64,000 nt of DNA from Planctomycetota bacterium (GTDB lineage Bacteria; Planctomycetota; J058; J103), in NCBI GenBank assembly GCA_026004615.1, contig BPJM01000001.1:1-64000 (forward strand), read 5' to 3'. The notes beneath the pieces are model-generated. The model was not told the origin of the DNA. It saw only the letters and a list, made by a program, of their open reading frames with translations, and did not search any database. Positions 1 to 9,851 of the stretch are shown here, piece by piece (position 1 is the first letter of the stretch; each line of letters begins with the position of its first letter). Both the position numbers and the translations under genes were made by a program.

Positions 1-198
1 CTGCATCGAGACCTCTCCCTCGCGCCGATCCCTGGCCGCTTTCCATGATGCACCGCAGCACGCCGGAGCACCAGCCGTGCCGGCGCGCGGGCGTGCCGCG
101 GCGCGGGCACGGCCCCTCGCTACCGTCGCGGCGGCGGGGCGGGCGGCCCCGCCTGCCGGGGCCGCCGCCGGGCGCCCACCGCCGCGGCCAGCCGGCCC
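1..198. other. No gene seen at left edge
   Basis: No convincing coding sequence is visible. The stretch lies downstream of the minus-strand epimerase gene. It holds a GC-rich inverted repeat (about 142-174, nine-base arms) with no T-tract on either strand, so I do not call a terminator. Confidence 0.5.
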
Positions 199-1170
199 CT
201 AGCGGGGCGCCAGCCGGCGCGCGTGCTCGAGCACCGCCCCCTCGCTCGTGTAGCGGAAGACGTAGCCCAGATCCCGCTTGAGCTTGCGGTTGTCCAGCAC
301 CAGCGCCTGCTCCAGGTGCCGCTCCAGCGCCCGCTCCGAACGCCGGCGGCCCCAGGGGGGCAGCCATGTTGCCGCCCGGCCGAGCAGGCCGGCGAGTCCC
401 GGCGCGGGCCGCGCGAGCGGCCGGCGCAGCGCGCGTGCGATCTGCTCCAGCTCCACGCCGTCATCGCTCGCGATGTTGTAGACGCCGCTCAGCCCCGAGA
501 ACAATAGCTCCGCGATCGCCGCCGCCGCGTCTTCGATGTGCACGAACTGAAGCCGCGCGGGGGCGCGCTCGCCGGTCGTCGCCGGGTGGACCGGCAGCCG
601 CTTGCGGCGGACGAGCAGGTGGCCCACCCCGGCGGTGCCCGGCCCCACGACCGGCGCCAGCCGGCAGCTCACCACCGCGCAGCCCGGGTGCGCGCGCGCA
701 AACCGCGCGGCGGCCTGCTCGCGCACCAGGTCCTCCGGGAGCCTCTGGCCCGGGGCCTGTGGCTCGAACAGCGGGTCGCCCTCGCAGCGCGGTGCGGTGG
801 CGCCGTTGGGCGGCCGATAGGCCCCGGTGCCGTTGGCGATCAGAACGCCCTGGAGCCCGGCTGCGGCGGCGGCCTCGAAAAAACGCCTCACCGCCGGCGC
901 GGCGGGCAAGCTGCCGGGCTCATCGGGCGCGTGGCCGACTGCGGCCGCGGGCAGCAGCACGGCGTGGGTGATCGCATGCTCGCAGAAGGGCTCTCGCAGG
1001 TCGGTGTCCGGCCCGGCCGGCAGGAACACGAGCTTGTCGCCGAGCTGAGGCGGTGCGCGGCGGTCCACCCCGAGGATATGGCTACAGGCCGGATCGGCCT
1101 CCAGCACCTCGCACAGCGCGTTTCCGACCGGAGCACCGACGCCCACGATCGCGACCCGTCGTTGTTGCAA
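199..1170 (-). CDS. NAD-dependent epimerase/dehydratase (SDR family)
   Basis: About 323 residues in the chosen frame. The N-terminus carries a Rossmann strand followed by a glycine motif (AIVGVGAPVG), the NAD(P)-binding signature of extended short-chain dehydrogenases. A later stretch (VYNIASDDGVELEQI) matches the 'yNvg' segment that precedes the C-terminal substrate domain of nucleotide-sugar epimerases. The usual YxxxK catalytic pair is not clear, so enzymatic activity and substrate are unknown; it may be an atypical SDR acting as an oxidoreductase or regulator. I chose a TTG at 1170 because it sits just before the Rossmann strand; the frame stays open to a GTG at 1239, but that extension is low-complexity. 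The reverse-strand gene at 1428-1751 lies upstream in the same direction. Confidence 0.75.
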   Translation of the reverse strand: MQQRRVAIVGVGAPVGNALCEVLEADPACSHILGVDRRAPPQLGDKLVFLPAGPDTDLREPFCEHAITHAVLLPAAAVGHAPDEPGSLPAAPAVRRFFEAAAAAGLQGVLIANGTGAYRPPNGATAPRCEGDPLFEPQAPGQRLPEDLVREQAAARFARAHPGCAVVSCRLAPVVGPGTAGVGHLLVRRKRLPVHPATTGERAPARLQFVHIEDAAAAIAELLFSGLSGVYNIASDDGVELEQIARALRRPLARPAPGLAGLLGRAATWLPPWGRRRSERALERHLEQALVLDNRKLKRDLGYVFRYTSEGAVLEHARRLAPR

Positions 1171-1427
1171 CGCGTTGCCCCTGTTCTGGCCTCGTGGAGC
1201 CGGCCGGCCGTCGCGGCCCGCGCCCGGACGCCCGCCCACGCCGTTTTTTTTTAAGGGCTGTTAGGGACGGGGACAAGGATCGGAGGGTGAGGAAGGCTTC
1301 GGTTTCAAAAGGCCCCCCGCGTCGGCAGCTTTTGCGACAGCTCCCCGTCTCCGAAAAGCCCTCGAGTCCTCGGCTGCTCCGGGCGCTTCCCTCCGCAGCC
1401 CCATCAAGTCAGGCCGTCGAAAAGTCC

Positions 1428-1751
1428 CTAAAGAGGCGGTGGGGCGTCTTCGGCGGCGACCCAGCGGCCCTCGATCGGGTCGAAGCGGGTGTGGATGACC
1501 TCGGCGGCGTTGCCTTTGGTGGGTGCCGGTGTGGCGGCTGGGGCGTCCGGGCCCGTTGGTTCGCCCTCGGGCTGCGGCTGCTGGTAGGCGCCTGTCAAGA
1601 AGCGCACCAGTGCCAGCGCGGAGTCCTCGGTGACCTGGTAGCGTTCGCTGATGTACTTGACCGCCTCGGGCAGGGGCTTTCTCGCCGCGAGGTCTTTGTC
1701 GCGGGCGCTGACCACCTGCCGGAGCGCGTGCACGTCCATCGCTCGCTGCAC
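1428..1751 (-). CDS. Hypothetical protein, 107 aa
   Basis: A small protein I do not recognise. It starts with ATG at 1751 and has strong GC at third codon positions, which supports real coding. The first half is predicted helical (residues about 1-55, with the segment YISERYQVTEDSALALVRFL). A Pro/Ala/Thr-rich linker follows, then a short conserved-looking C-terminus (VIHTRFDPIEGRWVAAE). There is no signal peptide or membrane segment, so it is probably cytoplasmic. An intrinsic terminator lies just upstream on the same strand, so it is likely transcribed from its own promoter in the short gap at 1752-1848, where I see no clear promoter. Confidence 0.6.
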   Translation of the reverse strand: MQRAMDVHALRQVVSARDKDLAARKPLPEAVKYISERYQVTEDSALALVRFLTGAYQQPQPEGEPTGPDAPAATPAPTKGNAAEVIHTRFDPIEGRWVAAEDAPPPL

Positions 1752-1848
1752 GGGGGCTGTCCTCCTGGCTCGCAGGGGCGCGGTGGCGCGAAGGGGCCAG
1801 CCGGCGCCCAGCCGATGCTAGCCGTTGCACGCGCCTTCCGCCAGACCG

Positions 1849-1883
1849 AAAAAAAGGCCGGCGGGCGCACCGGCCCGCCGGCC
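1849..1883 (-). terminator. Intrinsic terminator (minus strand)
   Basis: On the minus strand an 11-bp perfect GC stem (arms at 1856-1866 and 1873-1883, six-base loop) is followed by seven T residues. It lies just after the stop at 1910 of the degraded reading frames upstream, which suggests this end of the transcription unit was functional at least once. Confidence 0.8.
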
Positions 1884-1909
1884 CGGGGTGTCAGCACCCG
1901 GACGGGGTG

Positions 1910-3468
1910 CTACTTGCCCCGGCGGCCCGGAGCCCGGGGCACATCCTGCTCGTCTTCGCTCGAGTACCCGACCGACCGGCCGGAGAGCGGATCGTCCCCG
2001 TTGCCCGACCCGCGGTTGGCGTGTTCGCCATCACCGTCGCCACCGCCATGCCCGTCTTCGTCGTCCTTGTCGATCGTTCCGCCGTCGCCGTCATCGCCGC
2101 GGCCTCTCGTTGCGGAGGCACGTCTCGGCGAGCTTTTCCAGGAACTCGCGCGGCAAGAGGTCGTCGAGCCGCGTATCGTTGAACTCGACCAGTCTTTCGC
2201 ATAGTCACGCGCCAAGCGCCCGAGCTGCACCGCAGCTCGCCGCAGCGTCGACGACCTTTCGATGTACCGCCCTGGCGAGCGGTCTGCCTCTTGCCGAAGC
2301 TCCGGCGACCACCAGTTTCCGAACGCCGCGGCATTGAGCCGGAGCGCCGCGTACTCGCCTCGACGTTGGCGTCGGCCTGCAGCGCCGCGTAGAACCTACC
2401 GTGCATGGCCGCCGCGAGGGCGTTGACGCCTTCGGGGAACAGCTTCTCGAGCTGACTCGCGTGAAGCGCGCTCCAGACCTTGGGCCGAGCATCGCGATGC
2501 GCGCACGAGCTCTGTTCCGCTGCGCCGGCTGCCGCGTTCGCGACCTCCTCGAGAGCCGCTCTGCGTCCGCGCGAGTCCTCAATACGCGTCGAACCGGCTC
2601 GCGTATCTTTCGGCAAGTGCACGGCGAACGCGGTTCGAGTCTGACGAGCTCCCAGCACGCGATGCTCTTGCTTTCCTACTACGCCTTCGACATCTCCTCT
2701 GACCTCTCCGAGGCCGTCGGGTTCTTCCACACGAACAGTGCGCTCGTGTAAGACGTCCATCGGACCCTCGACCCGATCTCCAGCTTCGTGACGGCATTAT
2801 GCACCTGGCGACACCGCGAGCGACATCGGGGCCGGCCGAACTCTTGCTCCTAGCATCCACGCGCGTCACCGAGTCGATCCGCCTCCTGGAGCAGGGATGC
2901 CGCTCCACCGCTTGCGCTCTACAGCGCGCCACCTTCGGCCAGTCTCTCCTGCAGGTTCGCCTCGGCTCACCCGCTGCGCCCGCGCGGCTGAGCCGTCGCT
3001 GGTGCGATCTGCCGACTCCCGCCTGCAGTTCGCTCCTTCCGCGCTTGGTCCGCGAATCCGCTGCTCGCCTTCTCGATGGAACTCGTACGAGACCGACCCC
3101 GCCTCCACCTTGTCGTGGCGAACGTCACCACCGGGACCACCGGTTGCGTTGCGCCTACGAGCAGCCGAACCGCTCTTCCGGACCCGCGGCTCGGTAAGGC
3201 CACAACTCTTGAGAAGTTTCGCGCACGCGTCGCTCGGTGCGCCAGAAGGCACTCCACCAGCTGCAGCACCTGTCCACAACGCAGCTCTGCCCGGGCCGTC
3301 CCCCGGCCGCCGCTCGAACCATTATCCGCTTCTGTGGGACTTGCCTCCTGTCGCTCCACCGGACGACCACACCTCGACTCGCTCCTGCCCCCACGCCCCG
3401 GGCATGCCCAGTCCCAGGCCTGCCGCCAGCGCCAGGCCGGCCGCCAGCCGCCGTCGCACCCCTCCCAT
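1910..3468 (-). pseudogene. Degraded or multiply frameshifted secreted protein gene
   Basis: No single open frame covers this stretch, but parts look like protein. An ATG at 3468 with a good Shine-Dalgarno (aggagg) begins a typical signal peptide (MGGVRRRLAAGLALAAGLGLG, then AWGQ) that runs into a stop after 48 codons. Farther on, plausible coding pieces sit in different frames, for example KVWSALHASQLEKLFPEGVN (about 2440-2500) and LVEFNDTRLDDLLPREFLEKL (about 2130-2195). The last frame ends at 1910 in an acidic Asp/Gly-rich tail with high GC3, directly before an intrinsic terminator. GC content from about 2.15 to 3.3 kb is visibly lower than in the neighbours. Either a decayed acquired gene or a region with many sequencing indels fits; I cannot assign a function. 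Confidence 0.35.
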
Positions 3469-3687
3469 GGTCCGTCCTCCTCCTGCGCCGATCCGTCCCT
3501 GCTCTGACCTGCCGACCCCCGCGGGCCGGCCGCCCTCCACACGAAGGACACCCAAGGCTGAGCTACCGATCCGCGCGCGGCAAGGGGTATTTGTGCGTAG
3601 AGCAACCACTGCAATGACCAGGACGCGCCGCGCCCGCAGGCCCGTTCGCCGCGACAGGACCACCCGATCCGCCAGGACGGCCCGCCG

Positions 3688-3718
3688 AAAAACAGACGGG
3701 GGCGACGGCGTCGCCCCC
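3688..3718 (-). terminator. Intrinsic terminator (minus strand)
   Basis: A nine-bp stem (3698-3706 with 3710-3718, three-base loop) is followed on the minus strand by a T-rich run containing five T. It lies 58 bases after the stop codon of the membrane protein gene at 3776-5239. Confidence 0.75.
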
Positions 3719-3775
3719 GGGTTCATGCCTCAGCACGTCGATACGAGGCCGGCGCCAGCAGCCGCCGCGCCCCGT

Positions 3776-5239
3776 TCAGCCGGCCCTGGACTGCTCGCCG
3801 CCCGTCTCCTCCGCCCCGGCTGGCGCCTGCTCGCCGCCCTCGGCCGGCGAGCTGCTGTTGCCGCCGCCGGCACCAGCCCGCTCGCCCGCGCTCGCGGCCG
3901 CCGCCGGCTCGGCCAGCGCCGAACCCACCGCCGCTCCCTGCTCCTCTCCGGACGGCGCCGCAGGCTCCTTGATCTCCCAGCCCGCCTCCTCGAGCTCCTC
4001 CTCCTCGAGCACGATCTCGCTGTAGTCCTCACCCTCCACCTCCCGCCGCAGCAGGAAGTACAGCAGCGTGTTCGCGCCGAAGAAGTACTGCAGCATGTAG
4101 CCGGCGATGAAGTAGGTCACCAGCCAGTGCCACAACCACACCAGCCACGCGGTGAGCTTCCAGTGCCAGGGGATCAGCGAGGCCACGTTCAGGCCGAAAC
4201 CCGCGACCAGGTTCTCGACCTTCGCCTCCCGAAACGCCTCCATCTCCTCGCGGCTCGGGGTGTAGGGAACCTCTTTCCAGCGATACTGCCCGCGCACGTA
4301 TCCCTCGATGAACGAGCCCTTGGCCGGGACGGCGATCCGGTATTCGGTCTTGTAGAGCAGCTTCACCTTCTCGTCGCTCATCCCCTTGATCTCGTCGGGG
4401 CCGGGAAACCGAGCGGCACGGCGGATCTCGTCGCTCATGTTGACCATGTCCTCGCCGTCCACCGCCACCAGCACCGTGCCGCGGCCCGCTCCCCACCAGC
4501 CGGCGCTGAGGGAGCCCACCGACCAGTCGAGCAACAGCCCGCCGAAGAACAGCACCAGCACGAGGAACGCGCTCGTCAGCCCGAGCACCAGGATCGTGTG
4601 CCAGGGCCGCTCCAGGATGTAGTTCCACGCCCGCGTGATGCCGTCCCAGGTGTCGCTCGATTCGGTCGCGATGGCGCTGGAGGCCAGGTTGAAGCCGAAC
4701 AGCCCCAGCGCCACGCTGAACACGACGAAGAAGGTGAAGAGCAGCACCAGGGGGAACAAAAGCCCCACCACCAGCACGTCGAGCAGCGGCACCCGCGCGA
4801 GCCAGCCGAAGATCGTGGCGTTGGTGACCAGGTAGAAGAACGCGAAGATGATCGCCACGAAGCCGACCGAGAACAGCACCGGCAGGAACTTGCGCGCCGC
4901 AAAGCGCGCGGCATCCCGGATGGGGATGGTCTCCTCGCGCGCGATCTTCATGGCGGCGATCCGGTTGATCGCCGCCGAGAAGAACGACCACAGCCCCAGC
5001 CCCACCAGCCCGGCCAGGATCCAGGTGACCGGCTTGAGGCCGACCTCGCGCTGGCCCAGGCTGAACACCCACGCCCCGATTCGCTCCAATACCGCCTCGT
5101 CACCGGTGAGCTGCCCGATCAGCCAGGCGAACAGGTGCGTGGCGATCACGCAACCCGTGGCCAGCAGCAGCATGTTGGGGTCGAACGGCACCCGCAGTCC
5201 GTCGAACAGCCCGCGCCGCTCGTAGGTTTGCTCGTCCAT
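3776..5239 (-). CDS. Polytopic integral membrane protein, function unknown
   Basis: 487 residues. Hydrophobic segments are visible near residues 23-42, 70-92, 118-138, 146-182 and 212-240, and after a soluble loop (about 245-345) there are two or three more near 350-400. The C-terminal 85 residues are Glu/Ala/Gly-rich and probably disordered. The loop contains YKTEYRIAVPAKGSFIEGYV, so it folds as a distinct domain between membrane blocks. I recall similar unnamed membrane proteins from planctomycetes but cannot name a family. The start ATG at 5239 fits the hydrophilic N-terminus (MDEQTYERRG). The gene has its own terminator downstream and lies downstream of the chaperone cluster in the same direction, after a 169-base gap with nothing recognisable. 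It is likely an inner-membrane protein; transport is a guess only. Confidence 0.8.
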   Translation of the reverse strand: MDEQTYERRGLFDGLRVPFDPNMLLLATGCVIATHLFAWLIGQLTGDEAVLERIGAWVFSLGQREVGLKPVTWILAGLVGLGLWSFFSAAINRIAAMKIAREETIPIRDAARFAARKFLPVLFSVGFVAIIFAFFYLVTNATIFGWLARVPLLDVLVVGLLFPLVLLFTFFVVFSVALGLFGFNLASSAIATESSDTWDGITRAWNYILERPWHTILVLGLTSAFLVLVLFFGGLLLDWSVGSLSAGWWGAGRGTVLVAVDGEDMVNMSDEIRRAARFPGPDEIKGMSDEKVKLLYKTEYRIAVPAKGSFIEGYVRGQYRWKEVPYTPSREEMEAFREAKVENLVAGFGLNVASLIPWHWKLTAWLVWLWHWLVTYFIAGYMLQYFFGANTLLYFLLRREVEGEDYSEIVLEEEELEEAGWEIKEPAAPSGEEQGAAVGSALAEPAAAASAGERAGAGGGNSSSPAEGGEQAPAGAEETGGEQSRAG

Positions 5240-5408
5240 GCTCTACGTTTCCCCCTCCCGGTTCGGACGCTCCATCTCGACGCCACCGGGGACGCGCACC
5301 GCTACCCCGGCACCGGATGCTTCAGGGCCGCGAGCGCCGGACCCGGGCGCTCGCACCCGCGCCCTCGCCCGGCGGCGGCCCTTGCTGTGGACGACCTCGG
5401 TCCTCTCC

Positions 5409-5618
5409 TCAGTCCCCCGCCTCGGCGCACCCCGTCCCCGGATGCGCCCGCGGTTCGAGCGGCGTTCGGATGCGGTACTCCTCATCCAGCCAGCGGGACA
5501 GATCGAGCAGCCGGCACCGCTCCGAGCAGAACGGCACCCAGCGCCGCTGCTCGCGCGGCCCCTCGAGCTCGGCGGTAAAGGCCCGGCGGCAGCTCGGACA
5601 GAACAGCCTCGTCCTCAC
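5409..5618 (-). CDS. yacG: DNA gyrase inhibitor YacG-like zinc-ribbon protein
   Basis: 69 residues starting at GTG 5618, which overlaps the stop of the preceding fmdB-like gene by four bases (GTGA), a sign of translational coupling. The protein shows the YacG pattern: CPSC near the N-terminus, then FCSERCRLLDLSRWLDEEY. The four cysteines bind one zinc. In Escherichia coli YacG binds the GyrB C-terminal region and blocks gyrase from binding DNA. The short tail after EEYRI is variable, as usual in the family. Its position at the end of the groEL/dnaJ/grpE cluster suggests co-transcription with folding genes. Confidence 0.88.
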   Translation of the reverse strand: MRTRLFCPSCRRAFTAELEGPREQRRWVPFCSERCRLLDLSRWLDEEYRIRTPLEPRAHPGTGCAEAGD

Positions 5619-5938
5619 GACGCCGCGCAGGCCGAGCCGCTGCGGGCACACGAGCCGTCGCCCTTGCACCCGCCGTTGCCGCCCGAACCGCCGCTGCCAG
5701 CTCCCGTCCCCCCCGTGGAGCCGGCACTCTCCGCCTTCTTGGCCGCGGTGTACGACGCGCTGCGGTAATCCGTGATATAGAACCCCGAGCCCTTGAACAG
5801 GAACCCGGCCCCGGGGCCGATCAGCCGCCGCACCGGACCCGCACACACCGGACAGCTGCGGACCGGCTCGGCCGTGATCGGCTGGAAACGCTCAAAGCGG
5901 TGCTCGCACGCCTCGCATCGATAGTCGTACGTCGGCAT
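5615..5938 (-). CDS. FmdB-type zinc-ribbon protein
   Basis: 107 residues. The N-terminus MPTYDYRCEACEHRFERFQ and the following CPVCAGPVRRLIG form the two CxxC knuckles of the FmdB family, small proteins whose archetype is a putative regulator of formamidase/amidase genes. The segment GAGFLFKGSGFYITDYR is also typical. After about residue 65 the chain becomes Gly/Ser/Cys-rich with additional cysteines, as in many family members. The start is ATG at 5938; open frame upstream is low-complexity. It lies 132 bases after grpE and overlaps yacG by four bases. Exact role unknown; a zinc-dependent regulatory or chaperone-linked role is possible given the neighbours. Confidence 0.88.
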   Translation of the reverse strand: MPTYDYRCEACEHRFERFQPITAEPVRSCPVCAGPVRRLIGPGAGFLFKGSGFYITDYRSASYTAAKKAESAGSTGGTGAGSGGSGGNGGCKGDGSCARSGSACAAS

Positions 5939-6070
5939 CGCTCCACTCCTCGCACCACGTGGGCGGATTATAGCTGGGTCCACCGACCCATCAACATCCG
6001 CCGCTGCCAAGGTGTCCGTCCCACCGCCCAGCTGCGCCGGCCCCCGCCCGGCGCGCGAGCGCGCGCCCAC

Positions 6071-6832
6071 TCAGTCACGCTCGGCCGGCGGCGCGCTCGC
6101 CACCTGTACCTGCGCCGCCCGCAGCACCCGATCGCCGAGCCGGTAGCCCGGCCGCAGCTCCGCCACCACCGTGTTGGGCTCGACCCCCTCGCGTTCCACC
6201 GCGCCCAGCGCCTCGTGCCAGCGCGGATCGAAGGGCTTGCCCACCGTCTCGATGCGCACCACCCCGAGCTCGCGCAGAAAGCGGCGAAACTCGTCCCGGA
6301 TCAGCTCCACCCCCCGGATGACCGCCTCGATGTCCTGGCTCTGTCTGGCCGCCGCCAGCGACAGCTCCAGGTTGTCCAGCACCGGCAGCACCCCGGCGAG
6401 CAGACTCCGCGTCACCCCGACCTCCGCCTCGGCGATCTCTCGCCGCAACCGCTTCTGCAGGTTGTCGAGATCCGCCCGCGCCCGCAGCAGCCGCTCGCGA
6501 CACTCCTGGAGCTCCGCCGCGCGCAGCCGCAGCTCCTCCAGCTCCGCCCGCGGCACCGAGACCAGCTCCGGCGGCGCGGCCGCCGCCTGCTGCGCGCCAG
6601 CAGCCCCCGCCAGCGCCTCGCTCCCGGGCCCGCCGGCCCCCCCGCCCGCCGCCGCCGCGCACGAGGGCGCATCGGGCGGCGCCGGCTCCGCCATGCTGTC
6701 GGCGGCCTGGCGCAGCGCCTCGGCCGCCCGCACCTCCGCCGCACTCTCGCCCAGCCGCCGCTCCAGCTCCTCGCTGGGCCGCTGCCGCCCCTGCGCCGCG
6801 TCCGGCTGCTGTCCCTCGCTGCCCGGTGCCAT
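6071..6832 (-). CDS. grpE: Co-chaperone GrpE (nucleotide exchange factor)
   Basis: 253 residues from ATG 6832. GrpE is a homodimer that releases ADP from DnaK. The first 100 residues are Ala/Gly/Pro-rich and poorly conserved. The long helix begins near RAELEELRLRAAELQE and contains the core RARADLDNLQKRLRRE. The beta domain follows, with LPVLDNLELSL, GVELI, FRRFLRELGVVRIETVGKPFDPRWHEA and the terminal EPNTVVAELRPGYRLGDRVLR, which are classic GrpE motifs. The gene follows dnaJ after 62 bases in the chaperone cluster. No dnaK is present in the window. The family norm is about 180-220 residues; the extra length is in the disordered N-terminus. Confidence 0.95.
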   Translation of the reverse strand: MAPGSEGQQPDAAQGRQRPSEELERRLGESAAEVRAAEALRQAADSMAEPAPPDAPSCAAAAGGGAGGPGSEALAGAAGAQQAAAAPPELVSVPRAELEELRLRAAELQECRERLLRARADLDNLQKRLRREIAEAEVGVTRSLLAGVLPVLDNLELSLAAARQSQDIEAVIRGVELIRDEFRRFLRELGVVRIETVGKPFDPRWHEALGAVEREGVEPNTVVAELRPGYRLGDRVLRAAQVQVASAPPAERD

Positions 6833-6894
6833 CTCGTGCCGCCCCCTGTGCTCCGCTGCCCCGACCTCGGCCCCCGGACGCGCCCCGGTCCGCC

Positions 6895-8049
6895 TCACTG
6901 CGCGCGCTCGCCCTCGAAGAAGGCCTTGATCTTCTCCAGGAACGAGCGCCGCCGCGGGCTCACCTCCGAATCGTCCAGCGCCGCCAGCTCGCGCACCAGC
7001 TCCTCCTGGCGCTTGCTCAGCCGGCGCGGCACCTCGACCACCAGCCGCACCAGCTGGTCGCCGCGCCCGTAGCCGCGCAGGTGCGGGATGCCGCGCCCGG
7101 CAAGCCGCACCACCGTATGGCTCTGGGTCCCCGGAGGGACCTCGATCTCCTCGCTGCCCTCCAGCGTCGGCACCCGGATCCGGGCGCCGAGCGCCGCCTG
7201 GGCGAAGGTGATCGGCACCTCGCACACGATGTCGTCGCCATGCCGCTCGAACAGCTCGTGCGGCCGCACGCTCACGAACACGTACAGATCGCCCCGCGGC
7301 CCGCCGTGCGGTCCCGCTTCCCCCTCGCCGGCAAGCCGCATCCGGGTACCGTCCTCCACCCCGGGCGGCACCCGGATCTGGATCTCCCGCTCGGCCTCGA
7401 CCAGCCCGCTGCCCCCACAGCCCCGGCACGGCTCGTCGATCACCTGGCCCTGCCCGGCACACACCGGACAGGTGGTACGCAGCGCAAAGAAGCCCTGGGT
7501 ACGGGTGATCTCCCCGCGCCCGCCGCAGGTGCCGCAGGCACGCGGGGAGCTTCCCGGCGCCGCCCCCCCGCCCCCGCACCGATCGCACGGCTCGCCGCGG
7601 CGGATGGTGATCACCTTCTCACAACCCTGCGCCGCCTCCAAAAAGTCCAGGGTGAGCTCGACCTTGAGGTTGGCGCCGGGGCGGGCGGCGCGGCGCCGGC
7701 CCCGCCGGCCGGCCCCGAAACCGAAGATCCCCTCGAAGCCGCCGCCGAAGATGTCGCCGAACGCCTCGAAGATCGACTCGAAGCTGGAGAAGTCGGGGGC
7801 CGCCCCCGCCGCCCGCAGCCCCTCGTGGCCGAACCGGTCGTAGCGGGCACGCTTCTCGGGATCGCTCAGGACCTCGTACGCCTCCGCCGCCTCCTTGAAC
7901 CGCGCCTCCGCCTCCTTGTCCCCCGGATTGCGGTCCGGATGCGTCGCGAGCGCGATGCGGCGATACGCCTTCTTCAGCTCCTGCGGCGTGGCGTTGCGCG
8001 GAACGCCGAGGACCTCGTAGTAGTCGCGCTTTTCGGTCGCCATCCCCAT
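6895..8049 (-). CDS. dnaJ: Chaperone DnaJ (Hsp40, type I)
   Basis: 384 residues. The J-domain (about residues 8-72) contains HPD at the DnaK-contact loop ([10 protein letters not shown]). A Gly/Phe-rich stretch follows ([19 protein letters not shown]). The cysteine-rich region holds four CxxCxGxG-like repeats ([32 protein letters not shown]) binding two zinc ions, then the substrate-binding beta domains. It delivers unfolded clients to DnaK and stimulates its ATPase. ATG at 8049 is used; a second ATG two codons later ([13 protein letters not shown]) fits the family N-terminus equally well. It lies 186 bases after the second groEL and 62 bases before grpE, so a shared heat-shock transcript is likely. 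Confidence 0.96.
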   Translation of the reverse strand: MGMATEKRDYYEVLGVPRNATPQELKKAYRRIALATHPDRNPGDKEAEARFKEAAEAYEVLSDPEKRARYDRFGHEGLRAAGAAPDFSSFESIFEAFGDIFGGGFEGIFGFGAGRRGRRRAARPGANLKVELTLDFLEAAQGCEKVITIRRGEPCDRCGGGGAAPGSSPRACGTCGGRGEITRTQGFFALRTTCPVCAGQGQVIDEPCRGCGGSGLVEAEREIQIRVPPGVEDGTRMRLAGEGEAGPHGGPRGDLYVFVSVRPHELFERHGDDIVCEVPITFAQAALGARIRVPTLEGSEEIEVPPGTQSHTVVRLAGRGIPHLRGYGRGDQLVRLVVEVPRRLSKRQEELVRELAALDDSEVSPRRRSFLEKIKAFFEGERAQ

Positions 8050-8235
8050 GACCCCACCGTCCTGTGCGCGACCGTCCCTCGCCCGAGGCGATCCGACCGC
8101 GGTGCCGCGCAGGGGGCGGCGCCACAGGCGGCGCCCCCGCCCGTGCCGCAGCGCGCAGGCGAGTGCACCTGCCCGCTGCGGCCGCCGCCCCCTCTGCTCC
8201 GGCCGGCGCGCCGGGCCGCGCCCCGCCGCCCCGAC

Positions 8236-9847
8236 TCAGACCACCGCCGCGACGACCGGTTCGGCCTCCTCCTTGAGCTCGGTGACGGCCGTCTCGGTCG
8301 TCAACATGAGCCCCGCCACGCTCGCGGCGCTCTCGAGCGCCGTCCGGCTGACCTTCGTCGGATCGAGGATGCCGGCCTGCCACATGTCGACCCAGGCGCC
8401 GGTGCGGCCGTCCAGCCCCATGGCGCCCTCGGCCGCCAGCGCATCCGCGACCGCGATCTCGCCATCATAGCCGGCATTGGCCGCGATCTGGCGCAGCGGC
8501 GCCTCGAGCGCGCGGCGCACGATCTGTAGCCCGCGCAACGCATCCCCCTGCAGCTCTCGGCCCGCGGTCTCGACCGCCGCGATCGCCTTGATGAAGGCGA
8601 CGCCGCCCCCCGGCACCACGCCCTCCTCCAGCGCGGCGCGCGCGGCATGGACCGCGTCCTCGATGCGCGCCTTGCGCTCCTTCATGTCGACGTCGGTGGC
8701 GCCGCCCGCGCGGATCAGCGCCACCCCGCCCGCCAGCTTCGCCAGCCGCTCCTTGAGCTTGCCGCGGTCGTACTCGGAGGTCGTCGTCTCGATCAGACGC
8801 TGCACCTGCGCCTTGCGCGCCTCGATGGCCGAGGCGGCACCACCGCCCTCGATGAGCGTCGTCGTGTTCTTGTCGATCACGACCTTGCGACAACGCCCGA
8901 GCTGCTCCAGCCTGACGTTCTCCAGCTTGATCCCGATATCCTCGCTGATCAGCTGGCCGCCGGTCAGCACCGCCATGTCCTCGAGCATGGCCTTGCGGCG
9001 GTCGCCGAAGCCCGGCGCCTTGACCGCGGCCACCTTCATCACCCCGCGCAGCTTGTTGAGCACCAGCGCCGCCAGCGCCTCGCCCTCGACGTCCTCCGCC
9101 ACGATCAGCAGCGGCCGCCCGGCAGCGAGCACCTTCTCCAGCACCGGCAACAGCTCGCGCAGGCTGGCAATCTTCTTCTCGTAGAACAGGCAGAGCGCGT
9201 CCTCGAGCACTGCCTCCATGGCCTTGACGTCGGTCACGAAGTAGGGCGAGATTCCAGCCCTTGTCGAACTGGTAGCCGCCCACGACCTCGACCTCGGTCT
9301 CCAGCCCCCGGCCCTCCTCGATCGTCACCACGCCGTCCTTGCCGACCCGGTCGAAGGCCTCCGCCACCGCGCGCGCCACCTCCTCCTCGCGCGAGGAGAT
9401 GAAGGCCACCTTCTCCACGTCCTCGCGCCCCTGGACCTCACGGCTCAACTCCTTGAGCGCGCCGACCGCAGCCTCGACCGCGCGATCGATCCCGCGCTTG
9501 AGTGCTGTGGGCGACATGCCCACCCCCATCGCCTTCAGGCCCTCGCCGAAGATCGCCTCCGCGAGCACGGTGGCCGTGCTGGTGCCGTCGCCGGCCGCCT
9601 GACCGGTCTTGCTGGCGACCTCGCGCACCAGCTTCGCCCCCATGTTCTCGAACGGGTCCTCGAGCTCGATCTCCTTGGCTACCGTCACGCCGTCCCTGGA
9701 CAGCACGGGCTTGCCATACGACTTGTCCAGTCCCACGTTGCGACCCGTGGGCCCGAGGGTCACCGCCACCGCGCGCGCGAGCTTGCCCGCCCCCTCGCGC
9801 AGCTTGCGGCGCGCCTCGGCATCGAACATGAGCTGCTTGGCCGCCAT
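8236..9847 (-). CDS. groEL: Chaperonin GroEL, second copy (frameshifted)
   Basis: Starts at ATG 9847, four bases after the groES stop. The N-terminal part ([19 protein letters not shown] to GGYQFDKGW) carries the ATP-site Asp in [14 protein letters not shown]. At 9252-9253 one extra base (tggAatctcg where tggatctcg would encode WISPYFVTD) breaks the frame. The remainder, from [19 protein letters not shown] through [20 protein letters not shown] to the stop at 8236, is intact and highly conserved in another frame. Restored, the protein is about 536 residues. The C-terminal Gly-Gly-Met tail of classical GroEL is absent; it ends in Glu/Val/Ala. The perfect homology on both sides argues for a sequencing indel, otherwise this copy is a recent pseudogene. 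It would form the 14-mer folding chamber with GroES. Confidence 0.9.
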
Positions 9848-9851
9848 CGCC

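Noticed and set aside
142..174. Terminator after the epimerase gene
   Set aside because: The inverted repeat is strong but no T-tract follows on the relevant strand; in such GC-rich DNA similar pairings are common.
1244..1252. Run of nine T upstream of the epimerase gene as a plus-strand terminator
   Set aside because: The preceding sequence does not form a convincing stem, and no plus-strand gene ends there.
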